Source of the DNA: Dongia_A sp044226685
GTDB lineage: Bacteria; Pseudomonadota; Alphaproteobacteria; Dongiales; Dongiaceae
Reading direction: 5' to 3'
DNA length: 64,000 nucleotides
NCBI GenBank assembly: GCA_044226685.1
Contig: JBGAGP010000002.1
Location: forward strand, 39,655-103,654
Shown here: one piece after another, positions 1 to 8,389 of the stretch
Layout of the letters: each line of letters opens with the position of its first letter
Position numbering within the stretch: position 1 is the stretch's first letter
Position numbers and translations under genes: made by a program
Notes under the pieces: generated by a model
Database searches by the model: none
What the model was told of the DNA's origin: nothing
Seen by the model: only the letters and a program-made list of their open reading frames with translations

Positions 1-873
1 GCGCGCGGCGGCATCGAATGCGATTTGACCGTCTCGCGCCTCGACGACGACACCTATTACATCGTCACCGGCACCGGCTATGCGACCCACGATTTCCACT
101 GGATCCGCAGCCACATCCCGGATGGGCTGGATGCGCGGCTGATCGACGTGACGTCGGGCAACGGCGTGCTGAGCCTGATGGGGCCGAAGGCGCGTGACGT
201 GCTCGGCGCGGTGACCGAGGCCGATGTCAGCAATGCCGGTTTCCCCTTCGGCCAGCACCGCGAGATCATGGTGGCAGGCACGCCGGTCCGCGCGCTGCGC
301 GTCACCTATGTGGGCGAACTGGGCTGGGAATTGCACATGCCCTTGGACAGCCTTGCCAGCGTCTACGACACGCTGATGAAGGCGGGGGCAAAGCACGGAA
401 TCCGCAATGCCGGCTACCGCGCCATCGAGAGCCTGCGCCTGGAGAAATTCTACCGCGCCTGGTCGAGCGACATCTCGCCCGACCACTCGCCGCTCGAAGC
501 CGGCATGGGCTGGGCGGTGAAGCTCAGGAAGAACGTGCCGTTCCTCGGCCGCGAGGCGCTCTCCAAGCTGGCGGCGAAGAAGCTGCCCAAGCTGCTCGCC
601 TGCTTCACGGTGGACGATCCCTCCATCGTCCTGCTGGGGCGCGAGACCATCTTCCGCAACGGCAAGCAATGCGGCTGGCTCGCCTCGGGCGGCTATGGCT
701 ACACGCTGCAGACGAATATCGGCATCGGCTATGTGCGCGACAAGGAGAACGGCGTGTCTCCCGAGGACGTGCTGTCCGGCAGCTACGAGCTGGAGATCGC
801 CTGCCAGCGCTACCCGGCCAAGGTCAGCCTGGAGCCGCTCTACGACCCGAAGATGGAGCGGGTGAAGGCGTAG
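1..873 (+). CDS. GcvT-domain C-terminal part of a dimethylglycine/sarcosine dehydrogenase-type protein (5' truncated by window)
   Basis: Open from base 1 in frame 1, so the gene begins upstream. The first residues (RGGIECDLTV) are an internal part of the aminomethyltransferase fold. The visible part holds the folate-binding GcvT domain and its C-terminal barrel: GPKARDVL, then ELGWELHMP, then ESLRLEKFYRAWSSDISP, the usual order in dimethylglycine, sarcosine and glycine-cleavage T proteins. It probably transfers a one-carbon unit from a methylated glycine to tetrahydrofolate in the cytoplasm. Whether an N-terminal FAD oxidase domain is present cannot be seen. A full-length homologue with the same C-terminal domains lies at 3699. 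A palindromic repeat follows the stop directly. Confidence 0.85.
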   Translation, partial: ARGGIECDLTVSRLDDDTYYIVTGTGYATHDFHWIRSHIPDGLDARLIDVTSGNGVLSLMGPKARDVLGAVTEADVSNAGFPFGQHREIMVAGTPVRALRVTYVGELGWELHMPLDSLASVYDTLMKAGAKHGIRNAGYRAIESLRLEKFYRAWSSDISPDHSPLEAGMGWAVKLRKNVPFLGREALSKLAAKKLPKLLACFTVDDPSIVLLGRETIFRNGKQCGWLASGGYGYTLQTNIGIGYVRDKENGVSPEDVLSGSYELEIACQRYPAKVSLEPLYDPKMERVKA

Positions 874-893
874 CGCTCGCCGTTCTTCCTGAT

Positions 894-993
894 CGTCATG
901 CCAGGGCTTGGCCCTGGCATCCACGAGTTTGCATGTTCAAGCTGGTTTGTGTCGAGAAACTCGTGGATGGCAAGGCCAAGCCTTGCCATGACG
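894..993. repeat. Palindromic intergenic repeat, copy A
   Basis: A 100-bp element with near-perfect inverted arms of about 37 nt. It begins CGTCATGCCAGGGCTTGGCC and ends in the complementary CTTGCCATGACG, with a central spacer of about 25 nt. Each arm is itself partly palindromic around GGGCTTGGCCC. Related elements occur at 6130, 12794 and 36072, and a half copy lies at 1022. It resembles REP/RUP-type bacterial repeats and may also act as a transcript end for the gene before it. Confidence 0.85.
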
Positions 994-1021
994 GAAAAGT
1001 GTGCGTCTAGTTCTCGGCGGG

Positions 1022-1043
1022 CGGGTCAAGCCTGGCAATGACG
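1022..1043. repeat. Half copy of the palindromic intergenic repeat
   Basis: GGGTCAAGCCTGGCAATGACGA matches the right arm of the full elements (compare the right end of the copy at 12794) with one base changed. No left arm accompanies it. The ATG at 1038 lies within it, which bears on the start of the next gene. Confidence 0.7.
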
Positions 1044-1055
1044 ATTGGGGGGAGC

Positions 1056-2150
1056 GTGGCTGATCTTCGAATTGCGGCTGGAGCACTTCACGCCTTCGCC
1101 GACCAGGCGCTACGCACCGCCGGCGCCGACGATGTCTCCGCCGAGGGCTGCGCGCGGGCGCTGCTGCATGCCAGCCGGCACGGCGTGGACAGCCACGGCA
1201 TCCGGCTGCTGCCGTTCTACGTCGATTGCCTGAAAAGCGGCTTGGTCAAGGGCGCGCCGAATATCACGACCACGAAGCTGCGCGCGGCGGCGGCGCAGGT
1301 CGATGCCGATGGCGGCCTCGGCCATGCGCCGACTTATCGCGCCGTCGAAGTGGCGGCGGAACTGGCGCGGGAGACGGGCATCGGCCTCGCCGCCGTGCTG
1401 CATTCGACGCATTTCGGCGCGGCGGGCGCCTATGCCCTCGTCGGGGCGGAAGCAGGCTTCCATTGCCTGGTGGTCTGCAATTCCGGCGCCTTCGTGGTGC
1501 CCTTCGACGGCGCCCGGGCGCTGCACGGCACCAACCCCATAGCCTATGCGGCGCCCGCCGCACCTGGCAGCGATCCCTTCCTGCTCGACATGGCGACCAG
1601 CGCCATTCCGTGGAACCGCCTGCTGCTCGCCCGCACCCTGGGGCAGGACCTGCCGCCCGACGTGGCGGTGGACCGGCACGGCGACTACACGACCGATCCG
1701 GAGGCAGCGCAGCTCCTCGCGCCCGTCGGCGGGCCGCGCTACGGCTACAAGGGCGCCGGGCTTGCCGGCATGATCGACATCATGAGCGCCGCCTTGACCG
1801 GCATGCGCCTCGGCTTCGAGCAGGACGGCACGGCGCTGGGCGATACCTTGACCGGCATGCGCCTCGGCTTCGAGCAGGACGGCACGGCGCTGGGCGATAC
1901 CGAGCTCGGCCACATCGTCATCGCCATCGATCCCGGCCTGTTCGGCGATGCCGCCGACGCGGCGGAGCGGGTTGCCGCCTACATCCGTGCTGCCGCGGCG
2001 CTCTCCGGCGACGGCCGCGTCGTGCAGGCCGCCGGGGGACCGCAATGGCGCCACAAGGCGGAGCGCGACGCGCATGGGATTCCGATCCCCGCCGCTTTGC
2101 GCGCGGAGCTCAACCAGACGGCGGAGGGATTGGGGCTGCCGGCGCTGTGA
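1056..2150 (+). CDS. Malate/L-lactate dehydrogenase family (LDH2/MDH2-type) NAD(P)-dependent oxidoreductase
   Basis: 364 aa from the GTG at 1056, preceded by a GGGGGAG ribosome-binding site. The in-frame ATG at 1038 sits inside a half copy of an intergenic repeat and is less likely. Family features: the SRHGVDSHGI segment near the N terminus, HFGAAGAYAL, an NPIAYAAP segment, DMATSAIPWNR and KGAGLAGMIDIMSAALTG. Members reduce 2-oxo acids such as pyruvate, oxaloacetate, ureidoglycolate or 2,3-diketogulonate; the substrate cannot be told here. An 18-residue block (LTGMRLGFEQDGTALGDT) occurs twice in tandem, encoded by an exact 54-bp duplication, so the protein is about 18 residues longer than expected in the loop before ELGHIVIAIDP. 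Confidence 0.85.
   Translation: MADLRIAAGALHAFADQALRTAGADDVSAEGCARALLHASRHGVDSHGIRLLPFYVDCLKSGLVKGAPNITTTKLRAAAAQVDADGGLGHAPTYRAVEVAAELARETGIGLAAVLHSTHFGAAGAYALVGAEAGFHCLVVCNSGAFVVPFDGARALHGTNPIAYAAPAAPGSDPFLLDMATSAIPWNRLLLARTLGQDLPPDVAVDRHGDYTTDPEAAQLLAPVGGPRYGYKGAGLAGMIDIMSAALTGMRLGFEQDGTALGDTLTGMRLGFEQDGTALGDTELGHIVIAIDPGLFGDAADAAERVAAYIRAAAALSGDGRVVQAAGGPQWRHKAERDAHGIPIPAALRAELNQTAEGLGLPAL
1794..1901 (+). repeat. Exact 54-bp tandem duplication inside the dehydrogenase gene
   Basis: Copies at 1794-1847 and 1848-1901 are identical, including third codon positions, and keep the reading frame (18 codons each). The lack of any divergence points to a very recent duplication or to an assembly artefact. 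Confidence 0.95.
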
Positions 2151-2207
2151 AGCCGCTGGTCAAACCCCGTGCCGCTGTTGTCTGATGCTGCCCCGGGGAG
2201 GGCGCCG

Positions 2208-2990
2208 ATGGCCGACGACGTTCCACACGACTACGACACCACCATGCTCGACATGCTGCAGATCATCTGGGGCGAGGGGTATCTCTCGCCCGGCGGACCG
2301 CAGGCCGTGCGCGAGATCATGGAAGGAATCGACCTTGCCGGGAAACGGGTGCTCGACATCGGCTGCGGCCTCGGCGGCCTTGACCAGGTGCTGGTCGAGC
2401 TGGGCGCGCAGCAGGTGGTGGCGGTGGACGTGGCGACCCCGCTCATCGGCCTGGGGCGCAAGCGCATTGCGGCCGCGGGCCTCATCGACCGCATCGACCT
2501 GCAGGTCGTCCAGCCGGAGGCGCCGCTGCCCTTCGGCGATGGCGCCTTCGACATGGTCTTCACCAAGGATGCCTGGCTGCATGTGATCGACAAGCACGCC
2601 TTGCTGCGCGAGGTCTTCCGCGTGCTGAAACCGGGCGGCGGGCTTGCCGGCGGCGACTGGATGAAGGGACCGGAGCCCTACAGCGCCGACATGCTCTATT
2701 TCATCGAGCTGGAGGGGATTCCCTATCACCCCACGACGCTGGCCGAATACGGCGTCATGCTGCACGAGACCGGTTTCGAGCAGGTCCGGCTCGAGGACAT
2801 CAATGCCTGGTACCGGCACTTGGCGAAGCAGGAGCTGGCGCGGCTCAAGGACGAGCTTTTCGGCCTGATGACGGAGAAGCTGGGCGTCGCCGCGCGCGAC
2901 CACTTCATCGAGGATTGGCGCATGCTGACGGTGGTGCTGGACAAGGGCGAATTGCGCCCCGGTCGGATGTGGGCGAGGAAGCCGGCCTGA
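2208..2990 (+). CDS. SAM-dependent methyltransferase, phosphoethanolamine/glycine N-methyltransferase-like
   Basis: 260 aa. The ATG at 2208 has GGGGAGGG upstream; a GTG at 2169 would add 13 unlikely residues. Class I Rossmann methyltransferase: motif I VLDIGCGLGG near residue 50, an acidic VAVDVA strand end, FDMVFTKDAWLHV as motif IV, and LKPGGGLAGGDW as post-motif. The WGEGYLSPGG segment before motif I recalls phosphoethanolamine and sarcosine/dimethylglycine methyltransferases, a plausible link to the dimethylglycine dehydrogenase-type genes on both sides. The stop is 4 nt before the next start, so the acetyltransferase is probably co-transcribed. The exact substrate is not shown by the sequence. 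Confidence 0.8.
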   Translation: MADDVPHDYDTTMLDMLQIIWGEGYLSPGGPQAVREIMEGIDLAGKRVLDIGCGLGGLDQVLVELGAQQVVAVDVATPLIGLGRKRIAAAGLIDRIDLQVVQPEAPLPFGDGAFDMVFTKDAWLHVIDKHALLREVFRVLKPGGGLAGGDWMKGPEPYSADMLYFIELEGIPYHPTTLAEYGVMLHETGFEQVRLEDINAWYRHLAKQELARLKDELFGLMTEKLGVAARDHFIEDWRMLTVVLDKGELRPGRMWARKPA

Positions 2991-2994
2991 TCGC

Positions 2995-3570
2995 ATGAAC
3001 ACGCAGACGCCGATCGGCCCCTATGTGCGGCCGGCCATGGCCGACGATGCCGAGGGCATCGCCAAGGTGCATGTGCGTGGGTGGCAGGAAGCCTATGCCG
3101 GCCTGCTGCCGCAGGAGGTGCTCGACCGCCAATCGGTGGCGCGGCGGATGCGCGAATGGACAGAGCACCTGAAGGAGCCGCCGGGCCGGCGCTGGACCTT
3201 TGTGGCGATCGACCCGGCGCAGGGCGTGGTCGGCTTCGCCGGCGCGCATCGCGCCAGGCCGTCGCTTTGCGGCCCGGCCTTCAAGATCACCGTGCTCTAT
3301 ATCCTGCAGTCGCATCTGCGCCGGGGGCTGGGCCGGCAATTGATGCACGCTTTGGCGAAGGCCCTGGCGGAGGCGGGACCGGGGCCCGTCGCCCTGTGGT
3401 CGCTGGCCAGCAACCGCCCGGCGCGCGCCTTCTACGCGGCCATCGGCGGGCGGCTGAATGCGATCCTGGCCGAGCGGCAGGGCAGCGCGCGGGTGACCCT
3501 GGCCGGCTATCGCTGGCGCAGCGCGGCGGAGCTGGCCGAGCGGACCGCCCCGGGCCAGGCGGCTACATGA
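2995..3570 (+). CDS. GNAT-family N-acetyltransferase
   Basis: 191 aa. It begins with IGPYVRPAMADDAEGIAKVHVRGWQEAY, typical of GNAT N termini (beta1-alpha1). The acetyl-CoA-binding motif A is visible as ILQSHLRRGLGRQLM near residues 102-117, followed by SLASNRPARAFYAAIGG, the motif B helix. The substrate is unknown. It starts 4 nt after the methyltransferase stop, so the two are likely one operon. The next gene follows after about 130 nt. Confidence 0.85.
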   Translation: MNTQTPIGPYVRPAMADDAEGIAKVHVRGWQEAYAGLLPQEVLDRQSVARRMREWTEHLKEPPGRRWTFVAIDPAQGVVGFAGAHRARPSLCGPAFKITVLYILQSHLRRGLGRQLMHALAKALAEAGPGPVALWSLASNRPARAFYAAIGGRLNAILAERQGSARVTLAGYRWRSAAELAERTAPGQAAT

Positions 3571-3698
3571 GGAAATCTCACGGGGCCGGCGACCATTTGG
3601 CTTGTTGCCCGGCCGGGAGCGGCTTGGCAGAGTCCGCCCGGTGCGCGGGCTAGACTCCGCGCTTTCGGTTTTTCCTTGTTCTCCAGGGGTTTCGTCTC

Positions 3699-6113
3699 AT
3701 GAAATCGCATGTGCGCGTGGCGGTGATCGGCGGCGGCGTGGTGGGCGTCAGCGTGCTCTACCACCTGACCAAGCTGGGCTGGACCGACGTGGCGCTGATC
3801 GAGCGCTCGGAGCTGACCTCCGGCTCCACCTGGCACGCGGCCGGCGGCATGCACACCATCAACGGCGACACCAACATGTCGGCGCTGCAGGCCTATACGG
3901 TGCGGCTCTATGACGAGCTGGAAAAGGAATCCGGGCAGGCCTGCGGCATCCACCGGGTGGGCTGCCTCTATCTCGCCGCCGACGAGACCTGCATGGATTA
4001 TTTCCGCCTGGAGCGCGGCCGCGCCCGGCATCTCGGCCTCGATCTCGACTTCGTCTCCATCGACGAGGTGAAGAAGATCAACCCGCTGATCGACACGTCG
4101 AAATTCATCGGCGCGATGTTCGATCCCAATGACGGCCATGTCGACCCGTCCAGCGTCACCAACGCCTATGCCAAGGCGGCGAAGGCGAAGGGCGCGGAGA
4201 TCTATCTGCGCAATCCGGTGCTCGAGCTGAAACAGACCGCCAAGGGCGGCTGGCTGGTGGTCACCAAGGACGGCACCATCGAGGCCGATTACGTGGTCAA
4301 CGCCGCCGGCCTGTGGGCGCGCGAAGTCGGCAAGCTGGCGGGCGTCGACCTGCCCATCATCCCGATGGAGCATCAGTATATCGTCACCAACGACATCCCG
4401 GCGGTGGCGGCGCTCGGCAAAGAGATTCCCATGTCGATCGATTTCGACGGCGAATCCTACCTGCGCCAGGAGGGCAAGGGCCTGCTGATCGGCACCTACG
4501 AGCACGATTGCCTGCATTGGGCGGTCAAGGGCACGCCGCAGGATTTCGCCCATGAGCTGCTGCCCAACGACGTCGACCGCATCTGGAGCGCCCTCGAAGT
4601 GGCGATGGAGCGCTATCCCTGCCTCGTCGATGGCGGCATCAAGCGCGTCATCAACGGCGGCATGGTGTTCTCGCCCGACGGCAATCCGATCATCGGCCCG
4701 GTGCGCGGGCTCTCCAATTATTTCCTCGCCTGCGGTGTCATGGCGGGCTTCAGCCAGGGCGGCGGCGTCGGCCTGGCGGTGGCGCAATGGATCGTCGAGG
4801 GCGAGGCGGGGATGGACGTCTTCGCCATGGACGTCGCCCGCTATGGCGTGCACGCCGATGCCGATTTCGTGCTGGAAAAGACCACGGAGAATTATCGCCG
4901 CCGCTTCACCATCACCTGCCCGAACGAGGAACTGCCGGCGGCGCGGCCGCTCAAGACGACGCCGGCCTACGGCGCCTTCACCCAGGCGGGTGCGGCCTTC
5001 GGCGCACTCTATGGCTGGGAATATCCGCTGTGGTTCGCCGGCGAAGGCAAGACCGCCACAGAGGCGCCGACCTTCCGCCGTTCCGAGGCCTTCGAGCGCA
5101 TCGGCGAAGAGGCGCAGGCGGTGCGCATGGCCGCCGGCCTGTTCGAAAGCTCCTGCTATGCCAAGTTCGAAGTGACCGGCGCGGGCGCGACCGCTTTCCT
5201 CGACCGGATCAGCAGCAACGCATTGCCCAAGGCGGACGGCAAGACGGCGCTGGCGCCGCTGCTCACGCCGAAGGGCCAGGTGTTCGGCGACCTCACGGTG
5301 ACCCGCCTCGCCGCCGACCGCTACCTGATGATCGGCTCGCCCACCGCCATCGTCTACTACCAGCGCTGGTTCGACCGCTATCGCGGCGGCGACGTGGCGA
5401 TCCGCGACGTGACGGCGGAGTTGACCGGCTTCTCGCTCACCGGGCCGAAGGCGCGCGCGGTCCTGGCCGATCTGGTGACCGAGGACATCTCGCACCAGGC
5501 CTTTCCGTTCCTCTCGGCCCGCAGGATGAAGGTCGGCCTTGCCGACGCGCTGGTGATCCGCGTCAGCTTCACCGGCGAACTTGGCTACGAGATCTACACC
5601 GCGCCGGAATTCCAGGTGCATGTGCTGCAGCGCCTGCGCGAAGCCGGCAAGGCGCATGGCCTCAGGTTCTGCGGCATGCGCGCGCTCAACGCCCTGCGCC
5701 TGGAGAAAGGCTACGGTTCCTGGGGCCGCGAGTTCAGCGTCGACTACACGCCGGCGGAAGCGGGGCTCGGCCGCTTCGTGCGCCTGGACAAGGGCGATTT
5801 CATCGGCCGTGACGCGGCGAAGGCGATCCTGGCCGCGGAGCCGAAGCGCCGCCTCACCGTCTTCGCGCTGGATGCCGGCAAGATCGACCCGATGGGCAAC
5901 GAGCCGGTGCTGGCCAATGGCGAAGTGGTCGGCCGCCTGACCTCCGGCGGCTTCGGCTACCATGTCGGCCACGCCATCGGCCTCGGCTACATCAAGCGCG
6001 AGGTGGCCGACGGCGCCAACCAGGTCGAGATCGAGATCCTCGGCGAGCGGCGCACCGCCCGCATCCTCAAGGACGCGCCCTACGACGCCGAGGGCAAGCG
6101 GCTGCGGATGTAG
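3699..6113 (+). CDS. FAD-dependent dimethylglycine/sarcosine dehydrogenase-type oxidoreductase with GcvT domains
   Basis: 804 aa. Order of domains: an N-terminal DAO-type FAD fold (VAVIGGGVVGVSV, residues 7-19; LTSGSTWHAAGG, where His46 matches the covalent flavin attachment of the family), the FAD-dependent oxidase middle domain, then GcvT (SLTGPKARAVL, ELGYEIYT, MRALNALRLEKGYGSWG) and the GcvT C-terminal barrel. Members demethylate dimethylglycine or sarcosine oxidatively and pass the carbon to tetrahydrofolate. Substrate choice within the family cannot be read from these motifs. It is complete, unlike the relative cut off at the window start. A palindromic repeat separates it from the convergent kinase gene. 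Confidence 0.85.
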   Translation: MKSHVRVAVIGGGVVGVSVLYHLTKLGWTDVALIERSELTSGSTWHAAGGMHTINGDTNMSALQAYTVRLYDELEKESGQACGIHRVGCLYLAADETCMDYFRLERGRARHLGLDLDFVSIDEVKKINPLIDTSKFIGAMFDPNDGHVDPSSVTNAYAKAAKAKGAEIYLRNPVLELKQTAKGGWLVVTKDGTIEADYVVNAAGLWAREVGKLAGVDLPIIPMEHQYIVTNDIPAVAALGKEIPMSIDFDGESYLRQEGKGLLIGTYEHDCLHWAVKGTPQDFAHELLPNDVDRIWSALEVAMERYPCLVDGGIKRVINGGMVFSPDGNPIIGPVRGLSNYFLACGVMAGFSQGGGVGLAVAQWIVEGEAGMDVFAMDVARYGVHADADFVLEKTTENYRRRFTITCPNEELPAARPLKTTPAYGAFTQAGAAFGALYGWEYPLWFAGEGKTATEAPTFRRSEAFERIGEEAQAVRMAAGLFESSCYAKFEVTGAGATAFLDRISSNALPKADGKTALAPLLTPKGQVFGDLTVTRLAADRYLMIGSPTAIVYYQRWFDRYRGGDVAIRDVTAELTGFSLTGPKARAVLADLVTEDISHQAFPFLSARRMKVGLADALVIRVSFTGELGYEIYTAPEFQVHVLQRLREAGKAHGLRFCGMRALNALRLEKGYGSWGREFSVDYTPAEAGLGRFVRLDKGDFIGRDAAKAILAAEPKRRLTVFALDAGKIDPMGNEPVLANGEVVGRLTSGGFGYHVGHAIGLGYIKREVADGANQVEIEILGERRTARILKDAPYDAEGKRLRM

Positions 6114-6129
6114 GACCGCACTCTCTGGA

Positions 6130-6219
6130 CGTCATCACCGGGCTTGTCCCGGTGATCCATGTGGCGCCCAGACATGCATCGGCAGGGCATGGGTTGCCGG
6201 GACAAGCCCGGCAATGACG
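6130..6219. repeat. Palindromic intergenic repeat, copy B
   Basis: A 90-bp element with CGTCA at the left end and TGACG at the right. The left arm contains CACCGGGCTTGTCCCGGTG and the right arm TTGCCGGGACAAGCCCGGCA, each a hairpin on its own, while the arms together also form a larger inverted repeat. It lies between two convergent genes, where it could serve as a two-way transcript end. Confidence 0.85.
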
Positions 6220-6245
6220 AAAGGGTTAGTCGCTGGAACTGGCTG

Positions 6246-8231
6246 CTACAGCGATCCCAGCAGCCGCTTCAGGTCCTCGTCGCCGTTGTCCTCTGCGCCG
6301 GAGCTGTTGTCCGGCACCATCTGCAAGTCGGCGCGGCGGATCGGCGCGGCGTCGGTGGCGATGGAGCGGCGCAGCGCCAGGGTGAGGCGGTCGGGGTCGA
6401 TCGGCTTGGCCACGTAGTCGTTCATGCCGAGGCCCAGGTAGCGTTCCTCGTCGCCCGCCATGGCGTTGGCGGTCAGCGCGATGATCGGCAGATGCACGAA
6501 GTGACCGCCAAGGCCGCGGATCGCCTGCGTCGCCTCGACGCCGTCCAGCACCGGCATCTGGATATCCATCAGGACGCCGTCGAAATCCTGCACCTGCACC
6601 GCCTTGATCGCTTCCATGCCGTCCCTGGCGATTTCGCAATCGTGCCCGGCGCTGCGCAGCATCGCGGCGATGACGACCTGGTTGATCTGGTTATCCTCGA
6701 CCACCAGGAGGTTGAGCCGCCGCTCGCCCGGCAGGGCCAGCAGGCGCGAGCGGGAATGCACTTCCGGCATCGGCAGGATGGCCTCGTCGGCGCGCGGCAG
6801 ATCCAGCACCACCCAGAAATTGGCGCCCTGGCCCGGCGCGCTGTCGACGCCGACCTGACCGCCCATCAGCTGCGCCAGTTCGCGGCAGATGGCGAGGCCG
6901 AGGCCGGTGCCGCCGTAGCGGCGGGTGTTCGAGTTGTCGAGCTGGCTGAACTTCTGGAACAGCCGCGGCATGGTCTCGGACGGGATGCCGATCCCGGTGT
7001 CGGCGACGTTCATCCGCAGCCGGAACAAGCCGTCGGCCATGGCCTGGCCGGCGAGGGTCACGGTGATGGTGCCGCGCTCGGTGAACTTGATGGCATTGCC
7101 GAGAAAGTTGGCGACGATCTGGCCGATGCGGTTGGCGTCGCCCATCAGCACCTGCGGCAGGTCCGGCGCGATGTGGCTGGTGAGGACCAGGCCCTTGTTC
7201 AGCGCCGAGGGTCGCCACAGCGCCAGCATCTCTTCCAGCATGCGCCGCGGCGAGAACGGCGCCACGTCGAGCTCGAGCCGCCCGGCCTCGATCTTGGAGA
7301 TGTCGAGGATGTCGTTGAGGATGTTGAGCAGGCTGGACGCGGCATTGGCCAGCGTGGTGAGCTTTTCGCGCTGCTCCGCCTGCAGCCGCGTGGTCATCAG
7401 CACATGCACCATGCCGATGATGCCGTTCATCGGGGTGCGGATCTCGTGGCTCATCGAGGCGAGGAACTCGGACTTGATGCGGTTGGCGGATTCCGCCGCG
7501 TCGCGCGCCTTCAAGAGGTCGTGGTTGAGCGCGACCAGCTCGTCCGAGCGGCGGCGCAGCGCCAGTTCGGCGTTGCGCCGCTCGATGGCGTGGTCGCGGA
7601 ACACCGCCAGCGCCTGCGCCATGCGGCCGACTTCGTCGTTGCGGGAGACATAGGGAATCTGCCCGGCAAGCTGGCCGGTGGCGAAGCGCTGCATCAGGTC
7701 GGTCATGCGCTCCAGCGGTCGGGCCAGGAAGTGCAGGGCGGCGAAGACGGCGCTGAGCAGGGCAAGGCCGAGCGCGCCGAAAGTGATCAGGATCTCGTGC
7801 AGATGGCGCTCGGCCGCGTCACTCACCACCTTGCGCGACAGGCGCACCAGGATCCAGGCGATCTCCTTGCCGTTGACGATGATGCGCGCCTTGCCCTCCG
7901 CATGCGGGCCGTCGGCGATGTGGTTGAACACGGCGACGAATTCCGGGCCGTTGGTCTCCCACACCACCGCGCGCTGGAAGCCCTCGACCACCTTCAGCGC
8001 CTCGAGCTGCGCCTTGGCGTTCTCCTTGTCGAACTCCCAGACCGAATTGGCGATGGCGCCGGCGTAGAGATTGGCGAGATTCTGGGCGCTGGCGCGCAGC
8101 TCGTTCAGCCGCTCCACCCGGAAGCGCTCCATCTCGTAGGACATGAACGCGCCAAGGATCGCCAGCACTGCGATCGACAGCGCGACGACGATTTTGACCC
8201 GAAGTCCCAGAGCGGGGAGATTCCGCAACAT
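6246..8231 (-). CDS. Hybrid sensor histidine kinase/response regulator, membrane bound
   Basis: 661 aa from the ATG at 8231, which has an AAAAGAG site upstream; a GTG at 8291 lacks one. Domains: a transmembrane helix near residues 10-30, a short periplasmic sensor of about 110 residues, a second transmembrane helix (ITFGALGLALLSAVFAAL), HAMP with a following coiled coil, HisKA with SHEIRTPMNG (phospho-acceptor His262), HATPase_c with the N box and GTGLGLAI, and a C-terminal receiver domain (VVEDNQINQ; MDIQMP with phospho-acceptor Asp556; Lys in AKPID). No separate regulator is adjacent, so the output partner is unknown. The signal it senses is also unknown. Confidence 0.92.
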   Translation of the reverse strand: MLRNLPALGLRVKIVVALSIAVLAILGAFMSYEMERFRVERLNELRASAQNLANLYAGAIANSVWEFDKENAKAQLEALKVVEGFQRAVVWETNGPEFVAVFNHIADGPHAEGKARIIVNGKEIAWILVRLSRKVVSDAAERHLHEILITFGALGLALLSAVFAALHFLARPLERMTDLMQRFATGQLAGQIPYVSRNDEVGRMAQALAVFRDHAIERRNAELALRRRSDELVALNHDLLKARDAAESANRIKSEFLASMSHEIRTPMNGIIGMVHVLMTTRLQAEQREKLTTLANAASSLLNILNDILDISKIEAGRLELDVAPFSPRRMLEEMLALWRPSALNKGLVLTSHIAPDLPQVLMGDANRIGQIVANFLGNAIKFTERGTITVTLAGQAMADGLFRLRMNVADTGIGIPSETMPRLFQKFSQLDNSNTRRYGGTGLGLAICRELAQLMGGQVGVDSAPGQGANFWVVLDLPRADEAILPMPEVHSRSRLLALPGERRLNLLVVEDNQINQVVIAAMLRSAGHDCEIARDGMEAIKAVQVQDFDGVLMDIQMPVLDGVEATQAIRGLGGHFVHLPIIALTANAMAGDEERYLGLGMNDYVAKPIDPDRLTLALRRSIATDAAPIRRADLQMVPDNSSGAEDNGDEDLKRLLGSL

Positions 8232-8339
8232 GCGCTCTTTTCTAGCGCGGCGATGGTTAACATCGGCATAATTGCCTGTGAATATCGACACTTGCGGGCA
8301 ATGCCGGCGCCGCCCGCGGGTGGGAGGGTCATGCCGGTA

Positions 8340-8372
8340 TTGACTTCCTTCCTTTATATCGTAATGTCTATC
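8340..8372 (+). promoter_or_regulatory. Predicted promoter and possible Rrf2 operator upstream of the regulator
   Basis: TTGACT (8340-8345) and TAATGT (8362-8367) are spaced by 16 nt, about 20 nt before the Rrf2 start. The minus-strand reading of 8362-8372 is GATAGACATTA, which resembles GATAGAGATAA upstream of the sulfate-binding protein gene. This suggests, without proof, autoregulation by the Rrf2 protein. Confidence 0.45.
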
Positions 8373-8389
8373 GACTTAGCGGAGTATGC

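Noticed and set aside
3624..3656. Promoter before the dimethylglycine dehydrogenase-type gene (TTGGCA ... TAGACT)
   Set aside because: The spacer is 21 nt, outside the usual 16-18 range; not supported.
8232..8291. Longer start of the histidine kinase at GTG 8291
   Set aside because: No ribosome-binding site, and the added residues are unlike a membrane-anchor start. The ATG at 8231 has AAAAGAG upstream.
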